From Limnohabitans sp. Rim8 (GTDB lineage Bacteria > Pseudomonadota > Gammaproteobacteria > Burkholderiales > Burkholderiaceae_C), in NCBI GenBank assembly GCA_945897795.1, contig CAMDFT010000010.1, positions 1-59,459 on the forward strand: a stretch of 59,459 bases of DNA, given 5' to 3'. Below, piece by piece: positions 9,443 to 18,572 of the stretch. The notes beneath the pieces were generated by a model. The model was given only the letters and a program-made list of their open reading frames with translations, did no database searches and was not told where the DNA came from. Position 1 is the stretch's first letter, and every line of letters starts with the position of its first letter. The translations under genes were made by a program, and so were the position numbers.

Positions 9443-10480
9443 TTAATGGAACTGGCTCAAGAAGCGCACATCGCCGTCAAAAAACAGGCGCAGATCGTTC
9501 ACGCCGTAGCGCAGCATGGTGAAACGGTCCATGCCCATGCCAAAGGCAAAGCCGATGAAGCGCTCGGGGTCCAGGCCCATGTTGCGCACCACGTTCGGGT
9601 GCACCTGGCCGGAGCCGCCCACTTCAAGCCAGCGACCGGCCAACGGGCCGCTTTGGAACTGGATGTCGATCTCGGCGCTGGGCTCGGTAAAGGGGAAAAA
9701 ACTGGGACGAAAGCGCAAGACCAAGTCATCGCTTTCAAAGAAGGTGCGGCAGAAATCGGTGACCACGACCTTGAGGTCTTTGAAGCTCACGTTCTCGCCA
9801 ATCCACAGGCCTTCGCACTGGTGGAACATGGGCGAATGGGTGGCATCGCTGTCCACACGGTAGGTGCGGCCTGGCGCGATGACGCGAATTTCGGGCATGG
9901 CCTGACCGGCATCAATTTGGTTGCGGTAGCGCTTGACGTGCTGCACCGCGTGGCGGATTTGCATGGGACTGGTGTGCGTGCGCAGCAGGTGACCGCCTTC
10001 CACATAGAAGGTGTCGTGCATGGATCGGGCGGGGTGGTCTTCGGGCGTGTTGAGCGCGGTGAAGTTGAACCAGTCGGTTTCGATCTCGGGGCCTTGGGCC
10101 ACTTCGAAGCCCATAGAGCCAAAAATGTTTTCGACCCGCTCGAGCGTGAGCGAGACAGGGTGCAAGCCACCTGTGTTGGCACTGCGGCCGGGCAGCGACA
10201 CATCGAGCGCTTCGGCCTTGAGTTGGGCTTGCAACTCGGCATCGGCCAGCGCCTGGCGACGGTCGTTCAAAGCCGCCTCAATCGCTTGCTTGGCGATGTT
10301 GATGGCGGCGCCTCGGGTTTTCTTGTCTTCCACGCTCAGAGCGGCCATGCCCTTCATCAGCTCGGTCAAGCGACCGGCTTTGCCCAAAAACTGGGCCTTG
10401 GCGTTTTCGAGGTCAGCAGGTGTCAGTGCCTGCGCAAAACTCTGGCGGGCGGATTCGACCAGGGTGTCCAGCTCGTTCAT
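9443..10480 (-). CDS. pheS: Phenylalanyl-tRNA synthetase alpha subunit
   Basis: PheS carries the class II aminoacylation site. The 345-residue protein has an N-terminal coiled-coil arm (about 1-95) that contacts tRNA, then the catalytic core. Core motifs include [14 protein letters not shown] (motif 1 region), [17 protein letters not shown] (motif 2) and [10 protein letters not shown] (motif 3). It lies downstream of rplT. The 111-bp spacer holds a strong hairpin with a U tract, so expression may be partly uncoupled from or attenuated relative to the ribosomal genes. The ATG at 10480 lacks a strong ribosome site. Confidence 0.98.
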   Translation of the reverse strand: MNELDTLVESARQSFAQALTPADLENAKAQFLGKAGRLTELMKGMAALSVEDKKTRGAAINIAKQAIEAALNDRRQALADAELQAQLKAEALDVSLPGRSANTGGLHPVSLTLERVENIFGSMGFEVAQGPEIETDWFNFTALNTPEDHPARSMHDTFYVEGGHLLRTHTSPMQIRHAVQHVKRYRNQIDAGQAMPEIRVIAPGRTYRVDSDATHSPMFHQCEGLWIGENVSFKDLKVVVTDFCRTFFESDDLVLRFRPSFFPFTEPSAEIDIQFQSGPLAGRWLEVGGSGQVHPNVVRNMGLDPERFIGFAFGMGMDRFTMLRYGVNDLRLFFDGDVRFLSQFH

Positions 10481-10506
10481 GGTGGGGATTTCGTAGATGA
10501 CAAAAT

Positions 10507-10545
10507 AAAAAAGGGATTGAAGCTTTTGTGAGCCTCAATCCCTTT
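10507..10545 (-). terminator. Intrinsic terminator/attenuator hairpin between rplT and pheS
   Basis: On the minus strand, 14-base arms (10545-10532 and 10523-10510) pair with one mismatch around an eight-base loop and are followed by TTTTTT. The structure is a textbook intrinsic terminator placed 27 bases before the pheS ATG. It could end rplT transcripts or attenuate pheST. Confidence 0.75.
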
Positions 10546-10591
10546 GATCGAGTGCGTGGCACAGGCCCGAGGGCCCATGTCACTCATGGAC

Positions 10592-10954
10592 TCAAGCTGC
10601 GGCCAGTTTGGCTTTGACTTGGGTCACGATGCCAGCAAAAGCGGCCTTGTCGTGCACGGCGATATCCGCCAGCATCTTACGGTCGATTTCGATGGCCGCC
10701 TTCTTCAGGCCGTTGGCGAACTGGCTGTAGGTCAGACCGCATTCACGCGCAGCGGCGTTGATACGGGCAATCCACAACTGACGGAACACACGCTTTTTGG
10801 TGCGGCGGTCACGGTAGGCGTATTGGCCAGCCTTCATCACCGCCTGTTTGGCGATGCGGAAGACATTGCCGCGGCGACCGCGGAAACCTTTTGCAAGGGC
10901 CAAAACTTTCTTGTGACGGGCGCGTGCCGTTACACCACGTTTAACGCGAGGCAT
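10592..10954 (-). CDS. rplT: 50S ribosomal protein L20
   Basis: L20 binds 23S rRNA and is needed early in large-subunit assembly. In several bacteria it also represses translation of its own operon by binding the leader. The 120-residue sequence is diagnostic from its start ([18 protein letters not shown]) through [15 protein letters not shown] and [13 protein letters not shown]. It lies 25 bases after rpmI, in the conserved infC-rpmI-rplT order. Confidence 0.99.
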   Translation of the reverse strand: MPRVKRGVTARARHKKVLALAKGFRGRRGNVFRIAKQAVMKAGQYAYRDRRTKKRVFRQLWIARINAAARECGLTYSQFANGLKKAAIEIDRKMLADIAVHDKAAFAGIVTQVKAKLAAA

Positions 10955-10979
10955 ATTTATTCTCCTTGTTCGTCAGTAA

Positions 10980-11183
10980 TTACAGGCCAGCCATGGGCAG
11001 CATTTGTGCGATGTGACCCATGTTGGTCTCATGCACAGACACCGAACCGCGAAGGTGGCGCTTGTTTTTGGTGGTCTTCTTGGTCAGGATGTGACGTTTG
11101 AAGGCTTGGCCGCGTTTAACGGTTCCACCGGGACGAACACGGAAGCGCTTTTTGGCGCTGCTTTTGGTCTTCATCTTGGGCAT
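10980..11183 (-). CDS. rpmI: 50S ribosomal protein L35
   Basis: A small, highly basic 67-residue large-subunit protein beginning [20 protein letters not shown] and containing the conserved HILTKK and KRHLRG segments. Two ATG codons lie in frame at 11189 and 11183. The AGGAG site is seven bases from the second but only one base from the first, so I start the gene at 11183, which also gives the family N-terminus. The 136-bp gap to infC contains hairpins that may carry operon autoregulation. Confidence 0.98.
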   Translation of the reverse strand: MPKMKTKSSAKKRFRVRPGGTVKRGQAFKRHILTKKTTKNKRHLRGSVSVHETNMGHIAQMLPMAGL

Positions 11184-11190
11184 ATTCATG

Positions 11191-11195
11191 CTCCT
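11191..11195 (-). promoter_or_regulatory. Ribosome binding site deciding the rpmI start
   Basis: AGGAG on the minus strand is seven bases upstream of the ATG at 11183 and only one base from the alternative ATG at 11189. Confidence 0.75.
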
Positions 11196-11216
11196 TTAAT
11201 TGTGCTCGTGAGGCGT

Positions 11217-11233
11217 CTGCAAAAAATTTGCAG
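11217..11233 (-). promoter_or_regulatory. Hairpin in the rpmI-rplT leader
   Basis: The arms CTGCAAA and TTTGCAG are perfect complements around a three-base loop, 33 bases upstream of the rpmI start. In E. coli and Bacillus, L20 represses this operon through leader structure. A similar role here is only an inference. Confidence 0.4.
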
Positions 11234-11319
11234 CCTTGTTGGCCCCGAGCCACTTTTAACAAAAGCAACCCTAAGGCAGCTTTTGACTCAACTAGCCCGA
11301 AAGCCAGTCAAATTCTTTT

Positions 11320-11919
11320 TCAAGCCGATTCTGCAGGTGCAGAAACATCTGCAGTCTTACCACCCACAGTCGGCTTTTTACGGCCAGGCGCGATCATCAT
11401 GATCATCTGGCGGCCTTCCAGTTTAGGAAACTGCTCCACAATGATCGAATCGGCCAAATCGTCGCGAATTCGGTTGAGCAGCGCCAAACCCAACTCTTGG
11501 TGGGTGATTTCACGACCGCGAAAACGCAAAGTGATTTTGCACTTGTCTCCATCGGTCAAAAACCGGCGAATGTTGCGCATCTTGATGTTGTAATCACCGT
11601 CGTCCGTACCCGGGCGGAACTTGACTTCCTTGATGTCAATGACCGTTTGCTTGGCTTTGGCTTCTGCCGCACGCTTTTGCTCTTGGTACTTGAACTTGCC
11701 GTAGTCCATCAGACGGCACACGGGTGGGATGGCTGTGGCGGCAATTTCAACCAAGTCCACATCCATTTCACCCGCAAGACGCAAGGCCTCTGCAAGTGAC
11801 AGAATGCCCATGGGCTCATTTTCAGGGCCGGAAACACGGACTTCTGGGGCCATGATTTCACGGTTCAAACGGTGTTTACGTTCTTCGCGTTGGCGACGAT
11901 CACGAAATTCGGTAGCGAT
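11320..11919 (-). CDS. infC: Translation initiation factor IF-3, ATC start codon
   Basis: IF-3 binds the 30S subunit, prevents premature 50S joining and checks the start codon. Starting from an in-frame TTG gives 182 residues ([14 protein letters not shown]) and cuts off the family N-terminus. Reading on upstream gives [20 protein letters not shown], the normal IF-3 start, beginning with ATC at 11919-11917. AAAGGA lies seven bases before that codon. The full product is 199 residues, with the N-domain (about 20-85), a lysine-rich linker ([11 protein letters not shown]) and the C-domain ([15 protein letters not shown] to [12 protein letters not shown]). A non-canonical AUU/AUC start lets IF-3 repress its own translation. 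It lies 85 bases after thrS. Confidence 0.95.
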   Translation of the reverse strand: MATEFRDRRQREERKHRLNREIMAPEVRVSGPENEPMGILSLAEALRLAGEMDVDLVEIAATAIPPVCRLMDYGKFKYQEQKRAAEAKAKQTVIDIKEVKFRPGTDDGDYNIKMRNIRRFLTDGDKCKITLRFRGREITHQELGLALLNRIRDDLADSIIVEQFPKLEGRQMIMMIAPGRKKPTVGGKTADVSAPAESA

Positions 11920-11926
11920 GACTCAA

Positions 11927-11932
11927 TCCTTT
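11927..11932 (-). promoter_or_regulatory. Ribosome binding site for the ATC-initiated infC
   Basis: AAAGGA on the minus strand, seven bases before the ATC at 11919. It supports initiation at that codon rather than at the TTG 51 bases further in. Confidence 0.8.
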
Positions 11933-12004
11933 ACGGAAAAAACTGCAAAAAGCAGCCCATCCATCTTTGTGCCCACGGGCCAAAGCTTGTGGCGAAACTC
12001 ACCT

Positions 12005-13924
12005 TCAGGCTTTAGAAGCAATGTCGGCAGCAATGAGTTCAATGAACGCATCGATCGACATCACACCGAGGTCTTTGTTACCCCGGGCGCGCACAGCGAC
12101 GGTACCTGCCGCCTTTTCCTTATCGCCAGCGACAAGGATGTAAGGCAGCTTTTGCAACGAATGCTCTCGTATTTTATACGTGATTTTTTCGTTGCGCAGG
12201 TCCATTTGAACCCTAAGGCCTTGATTTGACACCGATTTTTGCAGTTTTGCAGCGATTTCGCGACAGTAATCAGACTGTGCATCGGTGATGTTCAGTACGG
12301 AAACCTGGATGGGGGCCAGCCAAGTGGGCAACGCCCCGGCGTGCTGCTCGACCAAAATACCGATGAAACGCTCCATACTGCCCACGATGGCGCGGTGAAG
12401 AATCACCGGCCTCTGGCGCGTGCCATCTTCGGCCACGTATTCAGCATCCAATCGCTCAGACAAGTTGAAGTCAACCTGAATCGTTCCACACTGCCATTCA
12501 CGGCCAATGGCGTCTTTTAGGGTGTACTCAATCTTGGGGCCGTAAAAAGCGCCATCGCCTTGGGAGATCACGAAATCGCAACCGGAATGGCGAAGGCTGT
12601 CCATCAGTGCTTTTTCGGCCTTGTCCCACAGCTCGTCCGAGCCAATTCGGGCGGCCGGTCGCGTGGACACTTTGAAGAGGATGTCGCTGAAGCCAAAATC
12701 GGCGTACACATTCTTGAGCACCTGGGTGAAGGTGTCGCACTCGGGCAGGATCTGGTCCTCGGTGCAGAAAATGTGACCGTCATCCTGCGTGAAGCCCCGC
12801 ACGCGCATGATGCCGTGCAAACCACCGGAGGGCTCGTTGCGGTGACACTGCCCGAACTCGCCGTAGCGAAGCGGCAGATCTCGGTAGCTCTTAATGCCTT
12901 GCTTGAAAATCAGGATGTGCCCCGGGCAGTTCATCGGCTTGAGCGCGTAATCGCGCTTTTCCGACTCGGTGGTGAACATGTTGTCGCGGTATTTGTCCCA
13001 GTGACCTGTTTTTTCCCACAGGGTTTTGTCCAAAATCTGTGGGCCTTTGACTTCGTGGTAACCACTGTCCCGGTAAACCTGACGCATGTACTGCTCTACG
13101 GCCTGCCACACGGTCCAGCCCTTGGGGTGCCAGAACACCAAGCCAGGAGCGTGCTCATCGATGTGGAACAGATCCAACTCGCGGCCCAGTTTTCGGTGGT
13201 CGCGTTTTTCGGCTTCTTCCAGGCGCAACAGGTACTGCTGCAAGTCTTCCTTGCTGGCCCAAGCGGTGCCATACACACGCTGCAGCATCTCGTTTTTGCT
13301 GTCACCACGCCAATAAGCACCGGCGACCTTCATGAGTTTGAAGTGTTTGAGCTTGCCGGTGTTGGGCACGTGCGGGCCGCGGCACAGGTCTTCGAAATCG
13401 CCTTCTCGGTACAGGCTGACCGCTTGGTCGGCCGGAATGCTGCCGATGATTTCCGCTTTGTAATGCTCGCCCATGGCTTTAAAGTGAGCCACCGCCTCAT
13501 CGCGAGGCAGTTCACGACGCAACACGGGCTCGTCTTTGGCGGCCAGCTCGGTCATGCGCTTTTCAATCGCCACCAAGTCATCAGGCGTGAAGGGGCGACT
13601 GTATGAAAAGTCGTAATAAAAGCCGTTGTCTATGACTGGACCGATCGTGACTTGTGCCTCAGGAAACAAGCCCTTGACCGCATAAGCCAACAAGTGTGCC
13701 GTGGAATGACGGATCAATTCCAGGCCTTCAGGGTCCTTGGCGGTCACGATGGCCAACTGGGCATTGCCGGTCATGCTGAAACTGGTGTCGACCAGCTGAC
13801 CATTGACCTTGCCACCCAAGGCTGCCTTGGCCAAGCCAGCACCAATAGAGGCGGCCACTTCGGCCACGGTGACCGGGCCAGGAAATTCGCGCAATGAACC
13901 GTCGGGAAGCGTGATCTGAACCAT
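12005..13924 (-). CDS. thrS: Threonyl-tRNA synthetase
   Basis: ThrRS charges tRNA-Thr and edits Ser-tRNA-Thr. The 639-residue protein has the N-terminal TGS domain (about 1-60; [14 protein letters not shown]), the editing domain ([19 protein letters not shown]), and the class II core. The core contains [25 protein letters not shown] (motif 2) and [15 protein letters not shown] (motif 3). The anticodon-binding domain forms the C-terminus. Length equals the usual 640. It is first in the thrS-infC-rpmI-rplT-pheST-ihfA operon. A hairpin followed by five T residues lies just before its ATG, so leader-based control is plausible. It is divergent from icd. Confidence 0.98.
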   Translation of the reverse strand: MVQITLPDGSLREFPGPVTVAEVAASIGAGLAKAALGGKVNGQLVDTSFSMTGNAQLAIVTAKDPEGLELIRHSTAHLLAYAVKGLFPEAQVTIGPVIDNGFYYDFSYSRPFTPDDLVAIEKRMTELAAKDEPVLRRELPRDEAVAHFKAMGEHYKAEIIGSIPADQAVSLYREGDFEDLCRGPHVPNTGKLKHFKLMKVAGAYWRGDSKNEMLQRVYGTAWASKEDLQQYLLRLEEAEKRDHRKLGRELDLFHIDEHAPGLVFWHPKGWTVWQAVEQYMRQVYRDSGYHEVKGPQILDKTLWEKTGHWDKYRDNMFTTESEKRDYALKPMNCPGHILIFKQGIKSYRDLPLRYGEFGQCHRNEPSGGLHGIMRVRGFTQDDGHIFCTEDQILPECDTFTQVLKNVYADFGFSDILFKVSTRPAARIGSDELWDKAEKALMDSLRHSGCDFVISQGDGAFYGPKIEYTLKDAIGREWQCGTIQVDFNLSERLDAEYVAEDGTRQRPVILHRAIVGSMERFIGILVEQHAGALPTWLAPIQVSVLNITDAQSDYCREIAAKLQKSVSNQGLRVQMDLRNEKITYKIREHSLQKLPYILVAGDKEKAAGTVAVRARGNKDLGVMSIDAFIELIAADIASKA

Positions 13925-13936
13925 GAAATTGAATGC

Positions 13937-13958
13937 AAAAACGCGGTCAATGACCGCG
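13937..13958 (-). promoter_or_regulatory. Leader hairpin with T tract before thrS
   Basis: CGCGGTCA and TGACCGCG form perfect eight-base arms around a single base (13942-13958), followed on the minus strand by TTTTT. The structure ends 12 bases before the thrS ATG. It looks like a compact terminator/attenuator or a protein-binding operator. Confidence 0.5.
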
Positions 13959-14181
13959 CTGGATGAAGGGGAGAGGCGTCAACAGGAGTTCATTTTCCCA
14001 CAAATCCAAGCGGAGACAGGCTTGTTGGGCACTCGGCGTCGGGCTCGTTGGATCGATGAGGACCGCAGCAGATCGCTGAGACACAAAAACCTTGAATGAA
14101 GTTGCCCATTTGTCAGGCGAATGTCGGCAGGCTTGGTTTAAGATGGTGGCTCCCCTTTTCATCTTGTAAAAACACACCACG

Positions 14182-16422
14182 ATGACCATGCCTGAAGCAC
14201 GCACCAAAATCATTTACACCCTGACGGATGAAGCGCCCCTGTTGGCCACCGCAGCCTTCCTGCCCATCGTTCGCACCTTCACACAGCCGGCAGGCATTGA
14301 GGTCGAAACCAGCGACATCTCGCTGGCTGGCCGCATCCTGGGGGAGTTTTCCGATCACCTGAAGGTGGATCAAAAAGCCCCTGACAACCTGGCTGAGCTG
14401 GGCCGTCTGACGCTTCGCGCCGACACCAACATCATCAAGCTGCCCAACATCAGCGCTTCGGTAGGCCAACTCACAGCCGCCATCAAAGAACTTCAGTCCA
14501 AGGGTTACGCACTGCCCGACTATCCGGACGCCCCTAAAAACGACGAAGAAAAAGCCATCAAGACGCGCTATGCCAAATGCATTGGATCGGCTGTGAACCC
14601 GGTGCTGCGCGAAGGCAACTCTGACCGCCGCGCACCCAATGCCGTCAAGGAATTTGCCCGCAAGAACCCGCACAGCATGGCCGAATGGAGCCAAGCCTCG
14701 CGCTCGCACGTCTCGCACATGCACGCGGGTGACTTTTACCATGGCGAAAAGTCCATCACGCTGGACCGCGCAAGAGAGGTGAAGATGGAGCTGATCACCA
14801 AGAGTGGCAAAACCATCGTCCTCAAGCCCAAAGTGGCCTTGCTCGACCGTGAAGTCATTGACAGCATGTACATGAGCAAAAATGCGCTGCTCGAGTTCTA
14901 TGAGAAAGAAATCGAAGACGCCCACCAGACGGGTGTGATGTTCTCTCTGCACGTCAAGGCCACGATGATGAAGGTCTCCCACCCCATCGTTTTCGGCCAC
15001 TGCGTGAAGATTTTCTACAAGGACGCGTTTGCCAAGCACGGTGCTTTGTTCAAGGAATTGGGCGTCAATGTGAACAACGGCATGGCCGACTTGTATGCCA
15101 AGGTGGCCACCTTACCTCAGTCCAAACAAGACGAAATCAAGCACGATCTGCACGCTTGCCACGAAGGCCGCCCTGAGCTGGCCATGGTCGATTCGGCCAA
15201 GGGCATCACCAACTTCCATTCGCCGAACGATGTGATCGTGGACGCTTCCATGCCTGCCATGATCCGCAACGGCGGCAAAATGTGGGGTGCTGATGGTCGA
15301 TTGAAAGACGTCAAGGCGGTGATGCCCGAGTCGACGTTTGCCCGCATCTACATGGAGATGATCAACTTCTGCAAATGGCACGGCGCGTTCGACCCCAAGA
15401 CCATGGGCACCGTGCCCAACGTGGGCCTGATGGCCCAACAAGCCGAAGAGTACGGCTCGCACGACAAGACCTTTGAAATCCAAGAAGACGGCATCGCCAA
15501 CATCACCGACATCAACACGGGTGAAGTGCTGCTGAGCGAAGACGTGGAAGAAGGCGACATCTGGCGCATGTGCCAAACCAAAGACGCGGCGATCCGCGAC
15601 TGGGTCAAGCTGGCCGTGACACGTGCCCGCAACTCCGGCATGCCCGTGGTGTTCTGGCTCGACCAGTACCGCCCACACGAAGCCCAGCTGATCACCAAGG
15701 TCAAGATGTACCTGCACGAGCACAACACTGCGGGTCTTGAAATTCAAATCATGAGCCAGGTGCGAGCGATGCGCTACACCTTGGAGCGCGTGGTCCGCGG
15801 CTTTGACACCATCAGCGCTACCGGCAACATCTTGCGCGACTACCTGACCGACCTGTTCCCGATCATGGAACTCGGAACCTCGGCCAAGATGCTGTCCATC
15901 GTGCCTTTGATGGCGGGCGGCGGCATGTACGAAACCGGGGCCGGGGGATCTGCCCCCAAGCATGTGCAGCAGCTGGTGGAAGAAAACCACCTGCGCTGGG
16001 ACTCGCTGGGTGAATTCCTGGCCTTGGCCGTTTCATTGGAAGACCTGGGCCTCAAGCGAGGCAACAAAAAAGCCGTTATTTTGGCCAAAACCCTGGATGC
16101 AGCCACCGGCAAATTGTTGGACAACAACAAAAATCCTTCCCCCAAGACAGGTCAGCTGGACAACCGGGGCAGTCAGTTTTATCTGGCCATGTATTGGGCG
16201 CAGGAATTGGCCGCTCAAACGGACGATATGGCATTGCAAAGCAAATTTGCACCGCTGGCCAAAACCCTGACCGAACAAGAAAAGAAAATCGTGAGCGAAT
16301 TCAATGCCGTTCAGGGCCATGCGGTGGACATCGGGGGCTATTTTTACCCGTCCCAAGACAAGCTCAAAGCCATCATGTGCCCAAGCGCCACTTTCAACGC
16401 GGCTTTGGCGGCGGCTGCCTGA
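14182..16422 (+). CDS. icd: Isocitrate dehydrogenase [NADP+], monomeric type
   Basis: The enzyme converts isocitrate and NADP+ to 2-oxoglutarate, CO2 and NADPH in the TCA cycle. The 746-residue length and start ([20 protein letters not shown]) identify the large monomeric IDH type, which is unrelated in size to the 416-residue dimeric enzyme. Conserved segments include [18 protein letters not shown] (substrate loop), [33 protein letters not shown] and [15 protein letters not shown]. Two possible ATGs (14182, 14188) differ by two residues; neither has a clear ribosome site. It is convergent with aceA, whose product competes for the same substrate, and is followed by a strong terminator. Confidence 0.96.
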   Translation: MTMPEARTKIIYTLTDEAPLLATAAFLPIVRTFTQPAGIEVETSDISLAGRILGEFSDHLKVDQKAPDNLAELGRLTLRADTNIIKLPNISASVGQLTAAIKELQSKGYALPDYPDAPKNDEEKAIKTRYAKCIGSAVNPVLREGNSDRRAPNAVKEFARKNPHSMAEWSQASRSHVSHMHAGDFYHGEKSITLDRAREVKMELITKSGKTIVLKPKVALLDREVIDSMYMSKNALLEFYEKEIEDAHQTGVMFSLHVKATMMKVSHPIVFGHCVKIFYKDAFAKHGALFKELGVNVNNGMADLYAKVATLPQSKQDEIKHDLHACHEGRPELAMVDSAKGITNFHSPNDVIVDASMPAMIRNGGKMWGADGRLKDVKAVMPESTFARIYMEMINFCKWHGAFDPKTMGTVPNVGLMAQQAEEYGSHDKTFEIQEDGIANITDINTGEVLLSEDVEEGDIWRMCQTKDAAIRDWVKLAVTRARNSGMPVVFWLDQYRPHEAQLITKVKMYLHEHNTAGLEIQIMSQVRAMRYTLERVVRGFDTISATGNILRDYLTDLFPIMELGTSAKMLSIVPLMAGGGMYETGAGGSAPKHVQQLVEENHLRWDSLGEFLALAVSLEDLGLKRGNKKAVILAKTLDAATGKLLDNNKNPSPKTGQLDNRGSQFYLAMYWAQELAAQTDDMALQSKFAPLAKTLTEQEKKIVSEFNAVQGHAVDIGGYFYPSQDKLKAIMCPSATFNAALAAAA

Positions 16423-16460
16423 AGCCAGCTCAAGCCAGCGTCCCAAGCGCGAAAATTCAA

Positions 16461-16484
16461 AGCCACCCTCAGGGGTGGCTTTTT
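16461..16484 (+). terminator. Intrinsic terminator after icd
   Basis: The arms AGCCACCC and GGGTGGCT form an eight-base stem around TCAG, followed by TTTT. Confidence 0.85.
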
Positions 16485-16507
16485 CATGAATTGTTCTGAC
16501 ACACCCA

Positions 16508-16545
16508 AAAAAGCCACCTGACACTCTCGCATCGGATGGCTTTTT
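16508..16545. terminator. Probable bidirectional terminator after aceA
   Basis: AAAAAGCCA and TGGCTTTTT are complementary across a 20-base loop. It lies 36 bases past the aceA stop. The stem is AT-rich, so it is weaker than the icd terminator beside it. Confidence 0.6.
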
Positions 16546-16580
16546 GATCCAAGCGCCCTTTCAGACGCCTTTTAAACAGA

Positions 16581-17912
16581 TCAGTGGAACTGCTCTTCTT
16601 CAGTAGAACCCGTCAGGGCCTTCACCGAAGACGCTCCGCCCTGAATCACGGTGGTCACATCGTCAAAGTAACCTGCGCCGACTTCTTGCTGGTGTGACAC
16701 GAAGGTGTAACCCTTGTCGCGTGCAGCAAATTCAGGCTCTTGCACCATGTTGACGTAGTGCTTCATGCCTTCGCCGTTCGCATAGGCGTGCGCAAACTGG
16801 AAGGTGTTGTACCAGTTGATGTGGATACCCGCCAAGGTGATGAACTGGTATTTGTAACCCAGCGCCGACAGGTCTTCTTGGAACGAAGCGATCTGGCTGT
16901 CGTTGAGGTTTTTCTTCCAGTTGAAAGAGGGCGAGCAGTTGTACGACAGCAACTTGCCTGGACAAGCCGCGTGCACAGCCTGTGCGAATTCGCGAGCGAA
17001 GCCAATGTCTGGCACGCCTGTTTCGCACCACACCAAGTCAGCGTAGGGAGCGTATGCCACGCCGCGGCTGATGGCTTGTTCCAAACCGTTTTTAACGCGG
17101 TAGAAGCCTTCAGGGGTGCGCTCACCGGTCAAGAACGGCTTGTCGTTGGCGTCGTGGTCAGAGGTGATCAGATTGGCAGCTTCGGCATCGGTACGGGCCA
17201 ACACGATGGTGGACACACCCATGACGTCCGCTGCGAAACGTGCTGAGATCAACTTCTCGCAAGCTTCGTGCGTGGGCACCAACACTTTGCCACCCATGTG
17301 ACCGCACTTTTTCACGGCCGCCAATTGGTCTTCGAAGTGCACACCCGCCGCGCCAGAGGCGATCATGTTCTTCATCAATTCGAAGGCGTTCAACACACCA
17401 CCGAAACCGGCTTCTGCATCGGCCACGATGGGCAGGAAGTAATCGATGAATTCCTTGGAACCTGGCTCGATACCGCGGCCCCACTGGATTTCATCGGCAC
17501 GTTTGAAGGTGTTGTTGATGCGGCGGACCATGGTGGGCACCGAGTCGTACGCGTACAGCGACTGATCGGGGTACATAGTCTCTGACGTGTTGCCGTCAGC
17601 GGCAACTTGCCAGCCCGACAGGTACACAGCCTCAAGGCCCGCCTTGGCTTGTTGCATGGCTTGACCGGCAGAAATCGCACCAAATGCGTTGACGTAGCCT
17701 TTCTTGGCGCCGCCGTTGACTTTTTCCCAGAGCTTCTCAGCGCCGCGCTTGGCCAAAGTGTGCTCGATGGGCATGCTGCCGCGCAGGCGCACAACGTCGG
17801 CAGCGGAATAACCGCGCTTGACGCCCTTCCAACGCGGGTTGGTCGCCCAGTCTTTTTCAAGGGCGGCGATTTGCTGTGCACGGCTGAGTTGTTGAGTGAT
17901 GTCTGCTGGCAT
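16581..17912 (-). CDS. aceA: Isocitrate lyase
   Basis: Isocitrate lyase splits isocitrate into glyoxylate and succinate, the first step of the glyoxylate bypass used on acetate and fatty acids. The 443-residue protein has the signature [10 protein letters not shown] with catalytic Cys203, the metal/substrate segment [17 protein letters not shown] and [11 protein letters not shown]. The ATG at 17912 has AGGAGT at proper spacing. The AT-rich 660-bp upstream region contains two strong palindromes at 17988-17999 and 18015-18032 that look like repressor sites. No malate synthase gene lies in the window. Confidence 0.98.
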   Translation of the reverse strand: MPADITQQLSRAQQIAALEKDWATNPRWKGVKRGYSAADVVRLRGSMPIEHTLAKRGAEKLWEKVNGGAKKGYVNAFGAISAGQAMQQAKAGLEAVYLSGWQVAADGNTSETMYPDQSLYAYDSVPTMVRRINNTFKRADEIQWGRGIEPGSKEFIDYFLPIVADAEAGFGGVLNAFELMKNMIASGAAGVHFEDQLAAVKKCGHMGGKVLVPTHEACEKLISARFAADVMGVSTIVLARTDAEAANLITSDHDANDKPFLTGERTPEGFYRVKNGLEQAISRGVAYAPYADLVWCETGVPDIGFAREFAQAVHAACPGKLLSYNCSPSFNWKKNLNDSQIASFQEDLSALGYKYQFITLAGIHINWYNTFQFAHAYANGEGMKHYVNMVQEPEFAARDKGYTFVSHQQEVGAGYFDDVTTVIQGGASSVKALTGSTEEEQFH

Positions 17913-17987
17913 GGAGAACTCCTGTGGTCAAGTTGAAAACTGGCAACGGTTCAGCGAGATCTGCCCCGTCGTTGTTTTCATCTTAAC

Positions 17988-17999
17988 TCTTATATAAGA
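17988..17999. promoter_or_regulatory. Palindromic operator-like site upstream of aceA (site 1)
   Basis: TCTTATATAAGA is a perfect 12-base palindrome centred about 80 bases upstream of the aceA start codon. The form and the TCTTAT half-site match site 2. From memory it resembles operators of GntR-family regulators of TCA-cycle genes in beta-proteobacteria; this was not checked. Confidence 0.65.
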
Positions 18000-18010
18000 C
18001 CATGATTTTA

Positions 18011-18033
18011 TCTTATGTCTTATAGAAGACATA
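18011..18033. promoter_or_regulatory. Palindromic operator-like site upstream of aceA (site 2)
   Basis: The core ATGTCTTATAGAAGACAT (18015-18032) has seven-base arms, ATGTCTT and AAGACAT, around a four-base centre. An extra TCTT half-site lies to its left. Its centre is about 24 bases from site 1, a little over two helical turns, consistent with cooperative binding by a dimeric regulator. Confidence 0.65.
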
Positions 18034-18572
18034 TTTTTTTATGTTGAAAATCAACAGCTTACATAATGTTTTTTTCAATGTGAAATTTTAAGTCATTAGC
18101 CGGAATGGTTAATCAAAATCAATCCAGGATTTTTTTGCAATGTGAAAAGTGAATACGGCCCATGAAAAGTCCTGCAAACAACACGATTGAAAAACAACCA
18201 GAACATTTACCAAGAGCGAGAACGTGGACTTGCCACTCCACTCAATTCTGGGGGCACAGGTTCAGTTTATGACGTCCTGCGCCATCATTCCTTGAACAAC
18301 AAGAAAGAGGGAAGAGCCACCAAATACCCCCTCCATTCTGTGAATCTGAGCCACACACCAACGCCTTGAACGCCCTACAAATGACCTAGAAACACCTTGA
18401 AAAAAGTTGTCAAGACCAACAAAAGCCAAACAACGAGGGCAAATCAGCAACAACATCGAGAGAAAAATGATTTTTATGCTTGGAAAGAGCCACTTTCTCC
18501 ATTAGCATCCGTATAGCTGTAAACACATCGTTTCTCAGCGGCGAACCAACTTCCGACCAAAGGAATTTCATC

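Larger units (their letters stand above)
17913..18572. other. 660-bp intergenic region between aceA and the H1/SWIB gene
   Basis: This is the longest non-coding stretch in the window and is clearly more AT-rich than its neighbours between about 17985 and 18190. It must hold the divergent promoters of aceA and the histone-like gene. The aceA half carries two palindromic sites. The only open frame (18187-18369, 60 codons) has no ribosome site, family resemblance or convincing codon use, so I do not call it. No tRNA or strong hairpin was seen. Confidence 0.6.

Noticed and set aside
18187-18369. A 60-codon frame in the aceA-H1/SWIB spacer
   Set aside because: No ribosome site, no recognisable sequence, and base composition of the surrounding non-coding DNA.
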